From Austropuccinia psidii (Eukaryota > Basidiomycota > Pucciniomycetes > Pucciniales > Sphaerophragmiaceae), in contig JALGQZ010000013.1 in assembly GCA_023105745.1 (NCBI GenBank), positions 20,435,105 to 20,499,104 on the forward strand: DNA of 64,000 nt, written 5' to 3'. Position numbers and translations under genes: made by a program. The notes under the pieces are model-generated. The model saw nothing but the letters and a program-made list of their open reading frames with translations, was not told the DNA's origin and ran no database searches. Shown here one piece after another: positions 1-10,963 of this stretch. Every line of letters starts with the position of its first letter. Within the stretch, counting starts at the first letter, position 1.

Positions 1-1
1 A

Positions 2-667
2 TCTGATCAAGATTCTGAAATCTCTGAAGATACACCAGTGGAGGACTATCCCATTGAAAACATCACAGCTTTCTTTGAAGTCACTGAAGTCCATACCCAC
101 TTGCCACAGTATAGTGAAGATTGCTACAACCTTATTAATGTTCAGGATGCCAGAATGTGTAAAACCAAACCTGCTAAAGGAAAAGGCTATACTGCTGGAG
201 CATTTTGTATCACATCAATTTTAATGAATAATGTTGAAGCCAAAGTCAATTTGGATACAGGGGCATTTTGCACTTGTGTAGGCAAAGATTATCTCCAAGC
301 TATACTTCCTGAATGGAAAAACCATCTATTAACAATAGAAGGTATACAACTTAGTAGTGCCAGTACCAATATGTACCCTTTGGGTATACTAGACACTACT
401 CTTGTATTTCCCCATCCTACAGGAAGTATAAGAATGAAAGCTGAGGTTGTAGTAATGGAAAACTGCACATCTCAACATATCATTCTTGGAAATGATTACT
501 TATGTATTTATGGTATTGACATAAATAACCATAAAGACAGATATTTTACAATTGGGGATAACAAAAGACAGAAATTTGCCTTCTCCAATATGCCAGAGCA
601 AACATCAATAGTATCTTCTGAGAAAGATACCTATAAAGAAGAATTTGTGTCCACACAACTTGTTTGA
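2..667 (+). pseudogene. Gag end and aspartic protease of element A (partial)
   Basis: The frame is open from base 2 and has no start in the window. The protease is recognised by the L-D-T-G-A-F active-site motif near 250-265, with the catalytic aspartate in the usual D-T-G context. About 70 residues later the I-L-G-N-D-Y-L stretch at 480-505 is the family's second protease landmark. The aspartic protease cuts the Gag-Pol polyprotein inside virus-like particles. The frame ends at 667, while the homologous sequence continues in another frame from about 660 (compare element D, where the same junction is continuous). A single frameshift therefore separates protease from RT. Confidence 0.85.
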
Positions 668-3245
668 AGCACAAATTAATCCATCATTGTCACCACAAAT
701 GAAGAATGAACTTATTGATGTGTTATACACGTACAATACTGCATTTGCCTCTGATAATGAACCATTAGGTGCTATAAGAGGACATGAAGTCAATATTACT
801 CTTAATATTGACAGACCATATCCCCCAGTACTTAGAAGACCAGCTTATCCAGCCAGTCCCAGAGCTAGAGAAGCCTTGGAGAAACATATCCAAGAGTTAA
901 TTCAACTAGGTTTACTAAGGAAAGTAGCCCATAATGAGGAGGTTGAAGTGACAACACCTGTTATCATTGCTTGGCATAATGATAAGTCAAGAATGGTTGG
1001 AGATTTTAGAGCTTTGAATACCTACACAGTTCCAGATGGGTATCCAATCCCTAGAATCCAAGAAACCTTGACTCAATTATCTAAAGCCAAGTATATAACA
1101 TCAATGGATGCATTAAAAGGTTTCCATCAGAATGTTTTGACGCCTAAAGCTAAGAAATTACTTAGAATTATCACTCACTGTGTTATTTTTGAGTATCTTA
1201 GAATGCCATTTGGCATTAAAAATGCTCCATCTCATTATCAAAGAATGATGAATACCATCTTCCCCACAGAATTGTCTCAAGGATGGCTTATCATTTATAT
1301 TGATGATATTATCATATGTTCTGACTGATGGTCTTTGCACCTTGAAAGACTTGCAAAATTACTCCACAAAGTTGCAGAAGTGAATATGAAAATTCCACTT
1401 AAGAAATGCAACTTTGGTTTTGAAGAACTTAAAGCATTAGGACATGTTGTTTCTGGTTTAAGCTTGGGTATTGACAAAAATAAAGTGGCAGCAGTGATAC
1501 TTAAGCTAATACCCCAGAATAAAAAAGAAATGATGTCTTTTCTTGGATTTGCTAGTTACTATAGGCAACACTTGAAAGACTTTGCAATTCTAGCCAAATC
1601 ACTCTATAGAATCTGTGATCAACAGACTGTATTTGAGATGACACAGGAGAGAATTAAAGCTTATGAGAAGATAAAGAAAGCCCTTACAGAAGCACCTTTA
1701 CTCCTCATGCCTGACTTGAATATTCCTTTTAAGTTGTACATTGATGCATGTGGAGATGGATTAGGGGCAGCCCTACATCAAGTCCAAATTATTGATGACA
1801 AACCTACAGAAGGACCAGTTTGTTATATCTCAAGACAAATCAAACCAACAGAAGCCAGATATGGTGCAAGCCAAATGGAGTGCTTATGTTTGGTATGGGC
1901 ACTTGAGAAATTACACTATTACCTTGATGGCAGTGTTTTTGAAGTGATAACTGACTGTAATGCAGTAAAATCACTTCTTAACATGAAAACTCCCAACAGA
2001 CATATGTTGAGATGGCAAATAGCTATTCAAGAATATAGAGGAAACATGACTATAGTTCATAAAGCAGGAAACATTCACAAGAATGCTGATGGATTTAGTA
2101 GATGGGCTTTAGCCAACACTCCTGATAACCCAGCTTATGTACCTTTGGAAGCTGAACCACAGATTCCAATTGAAGGAATTAACATAACTGATATTGGGAC
2201 TGAATTCTTTGAGGAGGTCAGAGAATCTTATAAAATAGACAAGAATTGCCATATCTTGACTTCTTTATTAGATAAAGAATGCAAGGATACATCTTTAGTT
2301 AATGCACTTGATGAAGTTTGGAAAAATTCCTATTCTGAAGGAAGATTTCACTTGTTTGATGGGATCATTTACCACAGAACAAAACATTCTTGTGTTATGA
2401 CATTGTGCAGTAGATTACTTATCAATACCATTCTTCATGAATGTCATGATAGTATCTACTCTGAACACCTGTCAGAAGACAGAACACTTGAAAAAGTGAA
2501 GAACTGTGCATGGTGGCCATCTTGGAGAAAAAAAACCATTGAATATTTCCATACCTGTGACAGATGCCAAAAAGCAAACAGGAGTGCAGGCAAGAAATTT
2601 GGACTTATGATCCATATTCAAGAACCAAAATCCCCATGGGAAGTTGTTCACATGGATTGGTTCACAGCACTTCCTCCAAGTGGTGACAGAATTTATAATG
2701 CTTGTTTAGTCATAGTAGACAGATATAGCAAAACTCTTATATTCTTACCATGTCATAAAGATGACACTGCTATGGATACAGCTCTTCTTTTATGAAGTAG
2801 AGTTATTTCTCATACAGGATTATTTAAGAATATCATAAGTGACAGAGATCCTAAATTCACATCTGCACTTTGGACCAATCTTCATAGATTGTTTGGGACT
2901 AAGTTATCATTCTCTACAGCATATCACCCTCAGACAGATGGGCTAGCAGAGAGGATGATTCAAACTTTAGAGGACATGATCAGGAGATTTTGTGCTTATG
3001 GATTAGAATTCAAAGACTCAGATGGCTTTACCCATGACTGGTGCACTCTGATACCTGCATTAGAATTGGCATATAAGACATCAGTCCATTCTTTCACAGG
3101 ACAAACTCCTGCTATGTTAGAGAAAGGATGGAATCCAAGACTCCCAGCAGACACACTGAGGAAAGACTTGATTGACATTCATCCTACAGCTTCCAGCTTT
3201 AAAATAATGCTTGATAAAGTAAGACTTCATGCAAACAAAGTATGA
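645..3245 (+). pseudogene. Reverse transcriptase, RNase H and integrase of element A
   Basis: One frame runs from 645 to 3245 and carries RT, RNase H and integrase. RT keeps the Y-I-D-D catalytic motif at 1296-1307, the only one of the three families here to do so. RNase H follows with Y-I-D-A-C and T-D-C landmarks near 1738 and 1950. Integrase has an H-H-C-C zinc finger (2440-2575, C-D-R-C intact), the first aspartate in H-M-D-W near 2655, the second in S-D-R-D near 2838 and the glutamate in L-A-E-R near 2944. Two in-frame stops break it. TGA at 1326-1328 follows the RT palm. TGA at 2793-2795 sits where the homologues have tryptophan, a single G to A change. The product would copy the RNA and insert the cDNA. 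Confidence 0.92.
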
Positions 3246-3747
3246 ATGATGCTTTTGATTATGCAAAACAGAAGTGGGACAAGAGTCATAAAGTACCAGA
3301 CTTCAAAGTAGGGGACTTAGTTTTAGTTTCAACCTTGAATTTTAATAATATTAAAGGCCCAAAGAAACTTAAATATTCTTATGTAGGACCTTTTTTTATT
3401 GTTGCTTTACATGGAACCAATGCAGTTCAAGTGGAATTGAGTGGTTAATTGGAAAATAAGCACCCCACCTTTCCAGTCATCTTGATAAAGCCTTATCAAC
3501 CAGCTTATAAAGAATTGTTTTCTTTAAGAAACCCAACTCCTTTAACTGTACCACCTGTGGAACGAATGAAGACAAAAAGATAAAGAAAGTCATTAAAGAA
3601 AGGAGAGTTAGGGGTAAAAATCAAAGAGAATATCTTGTCAGATATAGAAATCCAGTACATGAAGATGAATGGATGGCAGAATCATAAATACCTGACTCAG
3701 ATAAACTCTTAAGAAGATTTAGACATGAAATAAGGCCAAAAGCCTGA
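3242..3747 (+). pseudogene. Integrase C-terminus and chromodomain-like tail of element A
   Basis: A frameshift at about 3240 moves the integrase C-terminal domain into a new frame. The G-D-L-V-L-V-S-T strand at about 3311 is the typical GPY/F-like core of gypsy integrases. A TAA at 3446-3448 and a further frameshift near 3580 follow. The last part (about 3600-3747) has the R-E-Y-L-V-R-Y and D-E-W pattern of a chromodomain-like tail and ends in L-R-R-F-R, as in elements C and D. Such tails bind histone marks in chromoviruses; whether this divergent one does is unknown. The last stop is TGA at 3745-3747. Confidence 0.8.
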
Positions 3748-3873
3748 ATATGTCTATAAATGTGCTTTAAATTACTTAATCTGAGTGATGTAAAGAGGTT
3801 GGACAATGGACATTAACCCCCTTTGGGGCCTTATTCTTTTATCACTAATAAAATTGTAGTACAATTTGATTTT

Positions 3874-3887
3874 TTGGTGGGAGGGAA
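3874..3887 (+). other. Polypurine tract of element A
   Basis: A G/A-rich run ending in GGGAGGGAA lies directly before the 3' LTR. In LTR elements this tract primes plus-strand DNA synthesis. Elements B, C and D have comparable tracts at the same place. Confidence 0.85.
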
Positions 3888-5813
3888 TGTGAGCCTTGAG
3901 GTATATTTTACATACCCAAATAGGCCACAATTATCTTAAAAAGAAATTTTGAATTATACATAACTCAAAAATCATGCATATATTCAAAATTCATCATTTT
4001 TGATTTCAGAAAAGATGAATAACTTTTTATTGAGTAGGTAAATCCATGGATTTAAGGCCAGATTTGGATTCTACACAAAAATTCACCTAGGGTAGCTCCA
4101 TAGAGTGAATAAGCTAAAATTAACTCCTTGAGGTGGTAATATGGAAAATACTTCAATACCACATCATTAATACCACATAAACGATCCGTGAAAACTTTTG
4201 TTTTTCTTGATTTTACGCCAAAATAATGGGAAAGTGAGAAATCCCATGTTACATATACACTAAGGATAGTGTTATACATGTTTTGAGCACTTAATTTTAT
4301 GGTATTCTTACATGCACTTTTGGTACACCCATAGTGGATATCTCACTTTAAGATGAAAATTCTATTTTGACATGAAAAATAAGCAAGGGGGACAAAAGAC
4401 ATCAAAGAGAGCCAGGGTACCCAACTTCTGAGGCCTCAGAGGCATGGACAGCTCCAAATCATGGATCCATGGCTGATCTTGGCCTAATTGGTAAACTAAA
4501 CCTCTTTGAGAACTTGGTTACCAAGTTACAACTACTGTAAAACACCAGAAAATAGCAAATAACCTGCTATTTTGACGTGCCAAGGAGGTAAAAAGCTACT
4601 TACACTCCTGTAACCATGTCAATTACTAATGACTTTCCATGGATAAACCCCAAAAGAGTAATTAAAACCCTTTTTGGACTAGTATCCATTGATTTACCTC
4701 ATAACAACCAGTCAAACACTGATATTTGCAATTCTATGTAGAAATGAGGTAAAAACTTCAAAAATTCATTAAAAATACAAATATTAATGAATCTTTCTGA
4801 AATTTCAGGACCAACTTAACACTGTATTATCTATGGTAAAACCAAAAATAATTACTGTTTTACTAGTAAAATTAAAAGTTTTACTTACAGTCCATTTTTG
4901 GTTATTCTACGTGAAACACTGAATCTTCAAAAATTCACAGTAAATACAACCTGTGATGAAATTGTCAATAACATTGATAACTTTGGGAAATCAATTATCA
5001 ATTTGGAATAAAAGAAGATTTACACATGTTACTCCTTTTATTCTTAACCATATTGGGGTTGGTAGTCACGTAAAAGCATCAATTAAGCAATTATGACAAT
5101 TTTACGTGACAACAGATGATGTAAGTACTAATCCAAAAGGGTTTAATGCTTTCTCACCCACTGGTTTTTCAGTTTGCTCCATGGCACGCCTCTGTGAGCT
5201 TTTGTTGACTTAAAAGAGGCCTTCTCTTGATGTTTTTTCCATATCATCATCATCTTATTATCATTTTATATCATTGTTACCAACAAGTAAGTATTAGTTA
5301 AAACTATTTTTAAGTGTTTTAAATCTTTCAGAATCAATCAGAAAGACGTGAAATCATATAATCCAACTATATATTATTGTCATCTTGCTATAAATCATTT
5401 TGATCTCTCAAATCCACAATTCTACGTCAAATTTCTCTACTTTTATCTATCAATAAGTTCTGTGGAGTATTAGTGAGTCATTTATCTTTAATTATTAAAG
5501 TTTTTCTCTAGTAATAGTTTTCTTCAAGGATTATCTTTATAATTATTCTTGCAAAAGATAATTATCTATTAAAATAATTTTATTATTTTAATAAAAGAAG
5601 TTTTTATTATTAAATTCTTCTTGTAATTGATTCTTGTAGACAATTACTTGCTCACTGTTAAAATCACTAGTAGTGCTTAACACGTGAAAGAGATAATTAT
5701 TTAATTATTTAATTGTGGTTATAATAATATTTTATTATTATATTTCATAAGAACAGACATAGTACTGTTGATTAATAGTAATATTATCATCAGTTTCATA
5801 GTCACATCTTACA
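3888..5813 (+). repeat. 3' LTR of element A (1926 bp)
   Basis: It starts TGTGAGCCTTGAGG and ends CATCTTACA. The same sequence occurs reversed as solo LTRs at 49024-51060 and 61192-63110, which fixes both ends. It is very AT-rich. Its few CG dinucleotides are mostly inside ACGT cores (near 4575, 4909, 5069, 5103, 5346, 5431, 5681). A perfect odd palindrome, AACTTGGT-T-ACCAAGTT, is at 4511-4527. Confidence 0.95.
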
Positions 5814-6041
5814 GAAATAGCCTGCTGAGGGTAGAAGACAAGGCTTTTCTTGAAAGTTAGTCTTTCTGATATTTTGAACTACCAATCATGGCCAAACAAT
5901 AAGCGGCGTGTTCAATTGAAATTTGGAGGCTTGCAGGTGTGCCTTTCTTTCTTCCAGATCTTCTATTTTAGGATTTCAATGGCAATTAAGGTCAAAACCT
6001 ATTTCCAACTTATTTCCTATGTCATTTTCCAAATGCAACAC

Positions 6042-7459
6042 TGTCAGCCTGTGGCTCAAAACCAGAGCACAAGCATGCCAGCCAAATACCATAAACCATT
6101 GGTAAAGCCAAGATACCACCAAAACATGGAACTGAGCCGAATTAACTCAAAAGGTATCAAAAGAAAGAGGAAAATCACTTCTTTCCAAATATACAAGTTC
6201 CACCATCATAGGAAAAAGAATAACAAAGTTATTCTTGCTCTAAGCTATTGCTGAGCATAAACCTTAATTCTCACCTCTCATGTGAAATCTAGAGGAAGAA
6301 GCTTCACCCCAGCAAATGGGTATTCAAATTGAAGCTCTAAGTCAAGGATATCCAATGTTACTAGCCAAACTGAGCTTAAACCAGAATTACAGAGTTAATG
6401 ACCAAAATAAGGTCAAATAACGGTGACTAAATTATTCACCTCTCATCTAACTTCCACAGTTTCAGTGTGGGATACCTAAAGTGGGGTCTTTTTTGAAGGA
6501 GAACAATCAGGACTATCTAATAGTGCCATCCATTTCCCTATGACCTATTTAGAACCAAAGATATGGAGCAAACAAGTTCCATACAATTTGTGGACAAATC
6601 ATCAATGTGAACAAGAAAACTTGTACATGGCATAACTTTGCCATATCTAATGATAACCAAACCAAATGAGGTACAATTGTGTATATCACACCCAGGGCTA
6701 CACAATGAACCAATTTTGTGCTCAATATCATACAAACTGACAAAGGTATAGCTGTTTTAAGGTTAAATTCCCACAGTTTGGCCAATACAGCCTTATAGTG
6801 GGATACTATCCAATAAGTATGATTATGAGGTGTCAAACAGACAAAGAAGCTTGTTCATAACTCAATACCTCATGGTCAAGTCAAATAAAGAGGTCCATAC
6901 AGGTTCTGTAAAGCTTCTGACGCATCAGCAGCACCAGAACACACCTGTAAACTCCATTGGTGAAAAGCTTCACCCTGTATAGGATAAAAATGACTAATTG
7001 TGGTTCTAAAGCCACATTTCCACCCAATGCTAGTCTGTATTGAGTGTATAGAACCACAAAACAGCCCACAGTAGTGAAATATCTCACTGTGTGCTCGTGT
7101 GCAGAGGTAAACCACCTCCCACTACCCCAGAAAAAGATAAAAGGAGGCTTTTCCTCACCAGGAAGCTAATCCAGAATCCTGTTCTTCATTTTCTTATGTG
7201 ATATAACTTCTTGAAAGAAGTGGTACCCTTAGAATTTTACAGGCTATAATTATAAGCTGTAATTATTGTAGGAATTTTAATTGTAAACCAACAGGAAAAC
7301 ACTGCACCCAGGGCTATCAGCAGTACTCATCATCACTAAATTATTCTAGTATAGCCCCTTTAGTCCTATTCTCACTTTAATATAATCATTATTTTTGTGT
7401 AACGCTCATAGTTATAGCTTTTATTATCATTTTGAAGCTATATCAGAGTCACCCTGACA
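6042..7459 (+). repeat. 5' LTR of element B (1418 bp)
   Basis: It runs from TGTCAGCCTG to CACCCTGACA, so the ends form the inverted repeat TGTCAG/CTGACA. It is homologous over its length to the 3' LTR at 10964-12349 and, more distantly, to the LTRs of element C and the fragment at 52463-53674. The antisense ORFs inside it are chance readings. Confidence 0.95.
7136..7146 (+). promoter_or_regulatory. TATA-like box in the B-type LTR
   Basis: GATAAAAGGAG lies about 320 bp before the LTR end. The same box, followed by GGCTTTTC, is kept at the same place in four other LTR copies (about 12026, 14998, 23150 and, diverged, 53348). It is the best candidate for the element's core promoter. No transcript data are available to confirm it. 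Confidence 0.5.
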
Positions 7460-7462
7460 TTT

Positions 7463-7475
7463 TGGGGGCCTGGCC
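7463..7475 (+). other. Primer-binding site of element B
   Basis: TGGGGGCCTGGCC starts four bases after the LTR. The TGG start fits pairing with a tRNA CCA end. The same motif follows the 5' LTRs of C and D. I cannot assign the tRNA. Confidence 0.6.
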
Positions 7476-7814
7476 CGGTTTTTTACCTATTTTAGACAAA
7501 ATTCTAGCTTGATTTCACTATTTCAGCTTATCTTCATGCTTTTAGAGCTATTATACTTGTTTTTTTCTTATTTTCACTTTCTGTTAAACATAAGAAGCCC
7601 TGAAGGGTATTAATTTCGTGGTTTTTCTCTATTATGATATTTTTTACTCAAAAATAAAAAAAACATAATAAATAAAAAAGATAAGAAAAACTGTATACAT
7701 ATTCTTTTTGAAAAATAATATTTTTCATCATTTTTGAAGAGCTATAGATATATAATTTATATTTATAAAATATTCTCTTTTCATAATGAAGTAAATATCA
7801 TATTTTATTATTGT

Positions 7815-8680
7815 TTTTTTACATAATATATACAAAGTATCTATTATTTGAATTTTTCTTAAAGAAAAACTCTGATAATTCATTTTTTCACCCAAATTAG
7901 CGTGAAAAATTGATTATTATCATTATTATTGATCATATCAATAATAATACTTCATAATAAAATGAAAATCATATTTTATTAATGACGTTTTTTTCATAAT
8001 ATATACAAAGTATATATTGTTTGAATTTTTCTTAAAGAAAAACTTTTTTAATTCATTATTTCACCCAACTGGCATGAGAAATTTATTATCATCATTACTA
8101 TTGCTAATCTCAATAATAATAATTCATAATAAAATAAAAACCATATTTTATTATTGATTTTTTTCATCATATATACAGAGTGTATATTGTTTGAATTTTT
8201 CTTAAAGAAAAACTCTTATAATTGATCTTTTCACCCAAATTGGAATGAAAAATTGATTATTATCATTATTATTCATAATCTCAGTAATAATACTTCATAA
8301 TAAAATAAGAATCATATTTTATTATTGATCTTTCTTTCATAATATATACAGAGTATATATTTTTTGAATTTTTGTTCAAGAAATACTCTTTTAATTCATT
8401 TTTTCACCCTAATTGGCATGAAAAATTTACTATTATCATTGTTATTGATAATTTCAATAATAATACTTCATAACAAAATACAAACCATATTTTATTGATA
8501 TTTTTGAAGATATATACAGAGTATATATTGATGAATTTTTCTCAAAGGAAAACTCCAATAATTCATTTTTTCACCAAAATTGGCGTAAAAATTGATTATT
8601 ATCATTATTATTGATAATTTAAATAATAATACTTCATAATAAAATACAAACCACATTTCATTTTCATAATATATACAAAG
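7815..8680 (+). repeat. Five ~170-bp tandem repeats in the leader of element B
   Basis: The landmark GAATTTTTCTTAAAGAAAAA, or a variant of it, recurs at 7850, 8023, 8193, 8366 and 8533, giving spacings of 173, 170, 173 and 167 bp. Each unit also holds the imperfect inverted repeat TATTATTGA...TCAATAATA and the run CATAATATATACA. Partial units are seen before 7815 and after 8660. No counterpart is present in the leader of element C. No coding potential. Confidence 0.9.
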
Positions 8681-8989
8681 TATATTGGGGAAAGATGATT
8701 TGATAATTATTACTGATAGTTTCAATAATAACTTGTCCAAAGTGACTTATAGATTCCTAACAAAAAAGGGATTCAATCAACTAGCTGAAAATCCCACTTC
8801 ACAAATCAGAAATGATACCACCTCATTTCAAAGACTTTGGATTTCCAAGGGATTACTCCTTACAAAGAGAATCAACCATCAGTAGGAATAGAGGCCTGGA
8901 AAGGAGAGAAGTTAAAGTTTTTCAAAGTCATATTACATGGCCAAATGAACCTCCCTACACCTTCCAAGATGGGCTTTAACAGAAAACCC

Positions 8990-9441
8990 CCAGGAATGGC
9001 TTGCATAGAATAGTTTATTCTAACCCATCAAATCTTCAAAGAACTTCTCCAATGGGAATGGCAGACAGGGAATTCAAACTAGATTCCCACTACAAAGAAC
9101 TTGTAGAAATTATTCAGAATATTTTTCTCAAAGAGATATTCTTCAAAGAACTTATAATAGAAAAGAAATGGAACCAGAGATAACATACTCTGACCCTTTC
9201 AGGCTCATGAGTACTGGTAACCCAACCACACTCCCTAGTGGCTTCACACCACTCAGGAACCAGCAGAGCAGTGACCAAGACTCACCATGCTTTCCAATCC
9301 CAGATAGAATCCAGGAGAGGAAGAGGATCATAGGGAAAGAGAAAGACTTCTTTCAACCAGAGGCAGAGAGAGTTAGCTCCTATGATCCATAAATTGTTGG
9401 ACCTGTTGCAAGAAGTACAAAGAAACAACAAACAGTTGTAA
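8990..9441 (+). pseudogene. ORF0 relic of element B
   Basis: Frame 1 carries a broken copy of the 5' ORF seen in element C. The stretch Q-I-F-K-E-L-L-Q-W near 9030 matches Q-L-L-K-D-L-F-Q-W in C. F-K-L-D-S-H-Y-K-E-L and the following helix (9080-9160) match F-N-L-A-S-H-W-A-E-L and fill a segment that is deleted in C. After 9169 the frame reads V-A-S-H-H-S-G-T-S-R, then K-T-S-F-N-Q-R-Q-R-E and L-L-D-L-L-Q-E-V-Q, ending at TAA 9439-9441, the position of the C stop. Stops near 9180 and 9330 kill it. The last 270 bases overlap gag, which reads one frame lower. The function of ORF0 is unknown; it is basic and rich in S/R/K. Confidence 0.65.
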
Positions 9442-10939
9442 ATACTTCTAATGCAGCTAGTAGCCCTAAGATAAGGTATGATATCTCCACTCAGATGAAG
9501 CACAATGTTGTGATACCTGAGAGTACCATAATTAGTAATAATCTATTGTTACAATTTTTCCAAATTGTAGAAAAACACAGAAAGAGTTTGAAAGGCTCCA
9601 TGAAAGTATTTCAAGGTTACAAGAGGTTTATACCTTACAAAACACAACTATTCATACTCTTCAAGAGGACTATACTGAATAGTATAAAGCCTCAGAAGAT
9701 ACCAAAAGAAGACTAAATAAAGTCTTAGAGGAGCAAAATAACTGCAAAAGGGATAGGGAATACCTGGATCAAGATATTGACAAATTGTCCAATTTCTGCC
9801 AAAAAATGAAACCCCAAACACAAGGGCATGTTTCTGGAAAGACTCCATACCACCAGGAAGAAATTGAACCAGATGCCTTGTTGGAGAAGAAGCCAAGATC
9901 TTAATCACAATACCAAGATGGAGATAAGATGACTTATTCAGAGAAGGAAGCATTAAAACAGCTCTCAGAGGCTTCAAGTTGGCGCAAATTCTCTGGCATA
10001 GGAGAATATGCTCATATGGAACTCATTGATTATATTGATGGAATCTTCACTGATGTACCAAGTATACCAGATTACTGGATTACTTCCAGATTAAATACAT
10101 CTTTCAAAGGACATGCTAGTATTTGGTACACAGAAATGCAAGAAATCCATGGCAGAAGAAACTGGCCATGGTGGAGGAGAAAAATAATCAAAAATTACAT
10201 AAATGATACATGAATATGGCAGAAAACCTTTTCATTTGGAAATGATAGATACACAGTGGACAAAGATCCATATGGTTGGTGTATGAGACAGTCAAACTGG
10301 CTGATAGCCATTGACCCTCATATAACAATGGAAATCAGAAATAAAAAACTGTTTACTAAACTACCAGGAGACTTAGAGCATGCAGTAAAATGCAGATGCT
10401 CCACAGAGTCCACCTTGGATGAAATATCAACTACTTTGCAAGAAGTAAGGATTAGAACATCTATTGGGAGATACAATACCCATAGTACTGGTGATAAAAG
10501 GGAGAATACAACCCTGGAAAACAAAAAAACTCATTATTCAGAATCTGAAATCACAGCAGGATTTCACAAATGTGAATCGCCCAGTCACTATGCAGACAAT
10601 TCTCCCAAAGACATGGAAGAGATATTTGAAAGAGAGGAAGAAACAAGAAAAGACCAAGAAGGTCATGAATATGACTCTGATAGTGTGGGGAATGGCTGTG
10701 GAAATAATTCATACAGTGAACTGACCCCCCATGAGGAATATTTGGTGGAATTTAAGAACCATGAAACAGAGGAAATTGGTTCAGTCCACTCCAAAAGAAG
10801 GAAACCAATGACCAAACACCTGGATGGTTTGAAACATAAGCCACCAGACAGGGATGGTATGACCACAAGAAAGTTGTTGGCTCAAGGTCACATGAACCAT
10901 ACTGATACCTCAAAGAAGACAGGAAACTCTCATCAATGA
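9168..10939 (+). pseudogene. Gag of element B with a unique short tail
   Basis: The N-terminal part reads in frame 0 (P-S-G-F-T-P-L-R and F-Q-P-E-A-E-R-V, as in gag of C), with a stop at 9390-9392. A frameshift near 9565 moves it to frame 2, which runs as a glutamine/lysine-rich coiled coil and then the capsid-like core: M-T-Y-S-E-K-E-A-L, S-W-R-K-F-S-G-I-G-E-Y, R-R-N-W-P-W-W. TGA at 10211-10213 interrupts it. The part from 10256 to 10939 is open for 227 codons. The zinc knuckle near 10568-10610 is damaged: where C has C-H-N-C...H...C, B has H-K-C...H...S. After L-V-E-F near 10745 the sequence no longer matches pol. It runs through a basic tail to the terminal S-H-Q-stop shared with the pol end of C. 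Confidence 0.85.
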
Positions 10940-10949
10940 TGAGCCTTTT

Positions 10950-10963
10950 TTAGAGGGAGGGTA
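10950..10963 (+). other. Polypurine tract of element B
   Basis: TTAGAGGGAGGGTA lies directly before the 3' LTR. It follows the stop of the Gag frame by about 10 bases, as in element C, so the 3' end of the element is intact. Confidence 0.8.

Larger units (their letters stand above)
1..5813 (+). mobile_element. Ty3/gypsy retrotransposon A, 3' part, cut by window start
   Basis: The window opens inside a Ty3/gypsy element read left to right: end of gag and protease, reverse transcriptase, RNase H, integrase, a chromodomain-like tail, a polypurine tract and the 3' LTR. The 5' LTR and most of gag lie outside. The proteins are close in order and motifs to element D, and the LTR begins and ends like that of D (TGTGAGCC to CTTACA), so A and D are sister families. 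Coding is broken by at least two frameshifts before 3300 and several in-frame stops, so this copy is dead. The base after the LTR (GAAAT) would be the target duplication, but its partner is outside the window. Confidence 0.95.

Noticed and set aside
4511..4527. Perfect palindrome in the A LTR as a regulatory site
   Set aside because: It is not conserved in the solo LTRs of the same type, so it is probably accidental.
6549..7115. Overlapping antisense ORFs in the B-type LTRs (also near 11758-12190 and 14426-15039)
   Set aside because: They recur only because the LTRs are similar. Frames are broken differently in each copy, and no start or splice site is kept.
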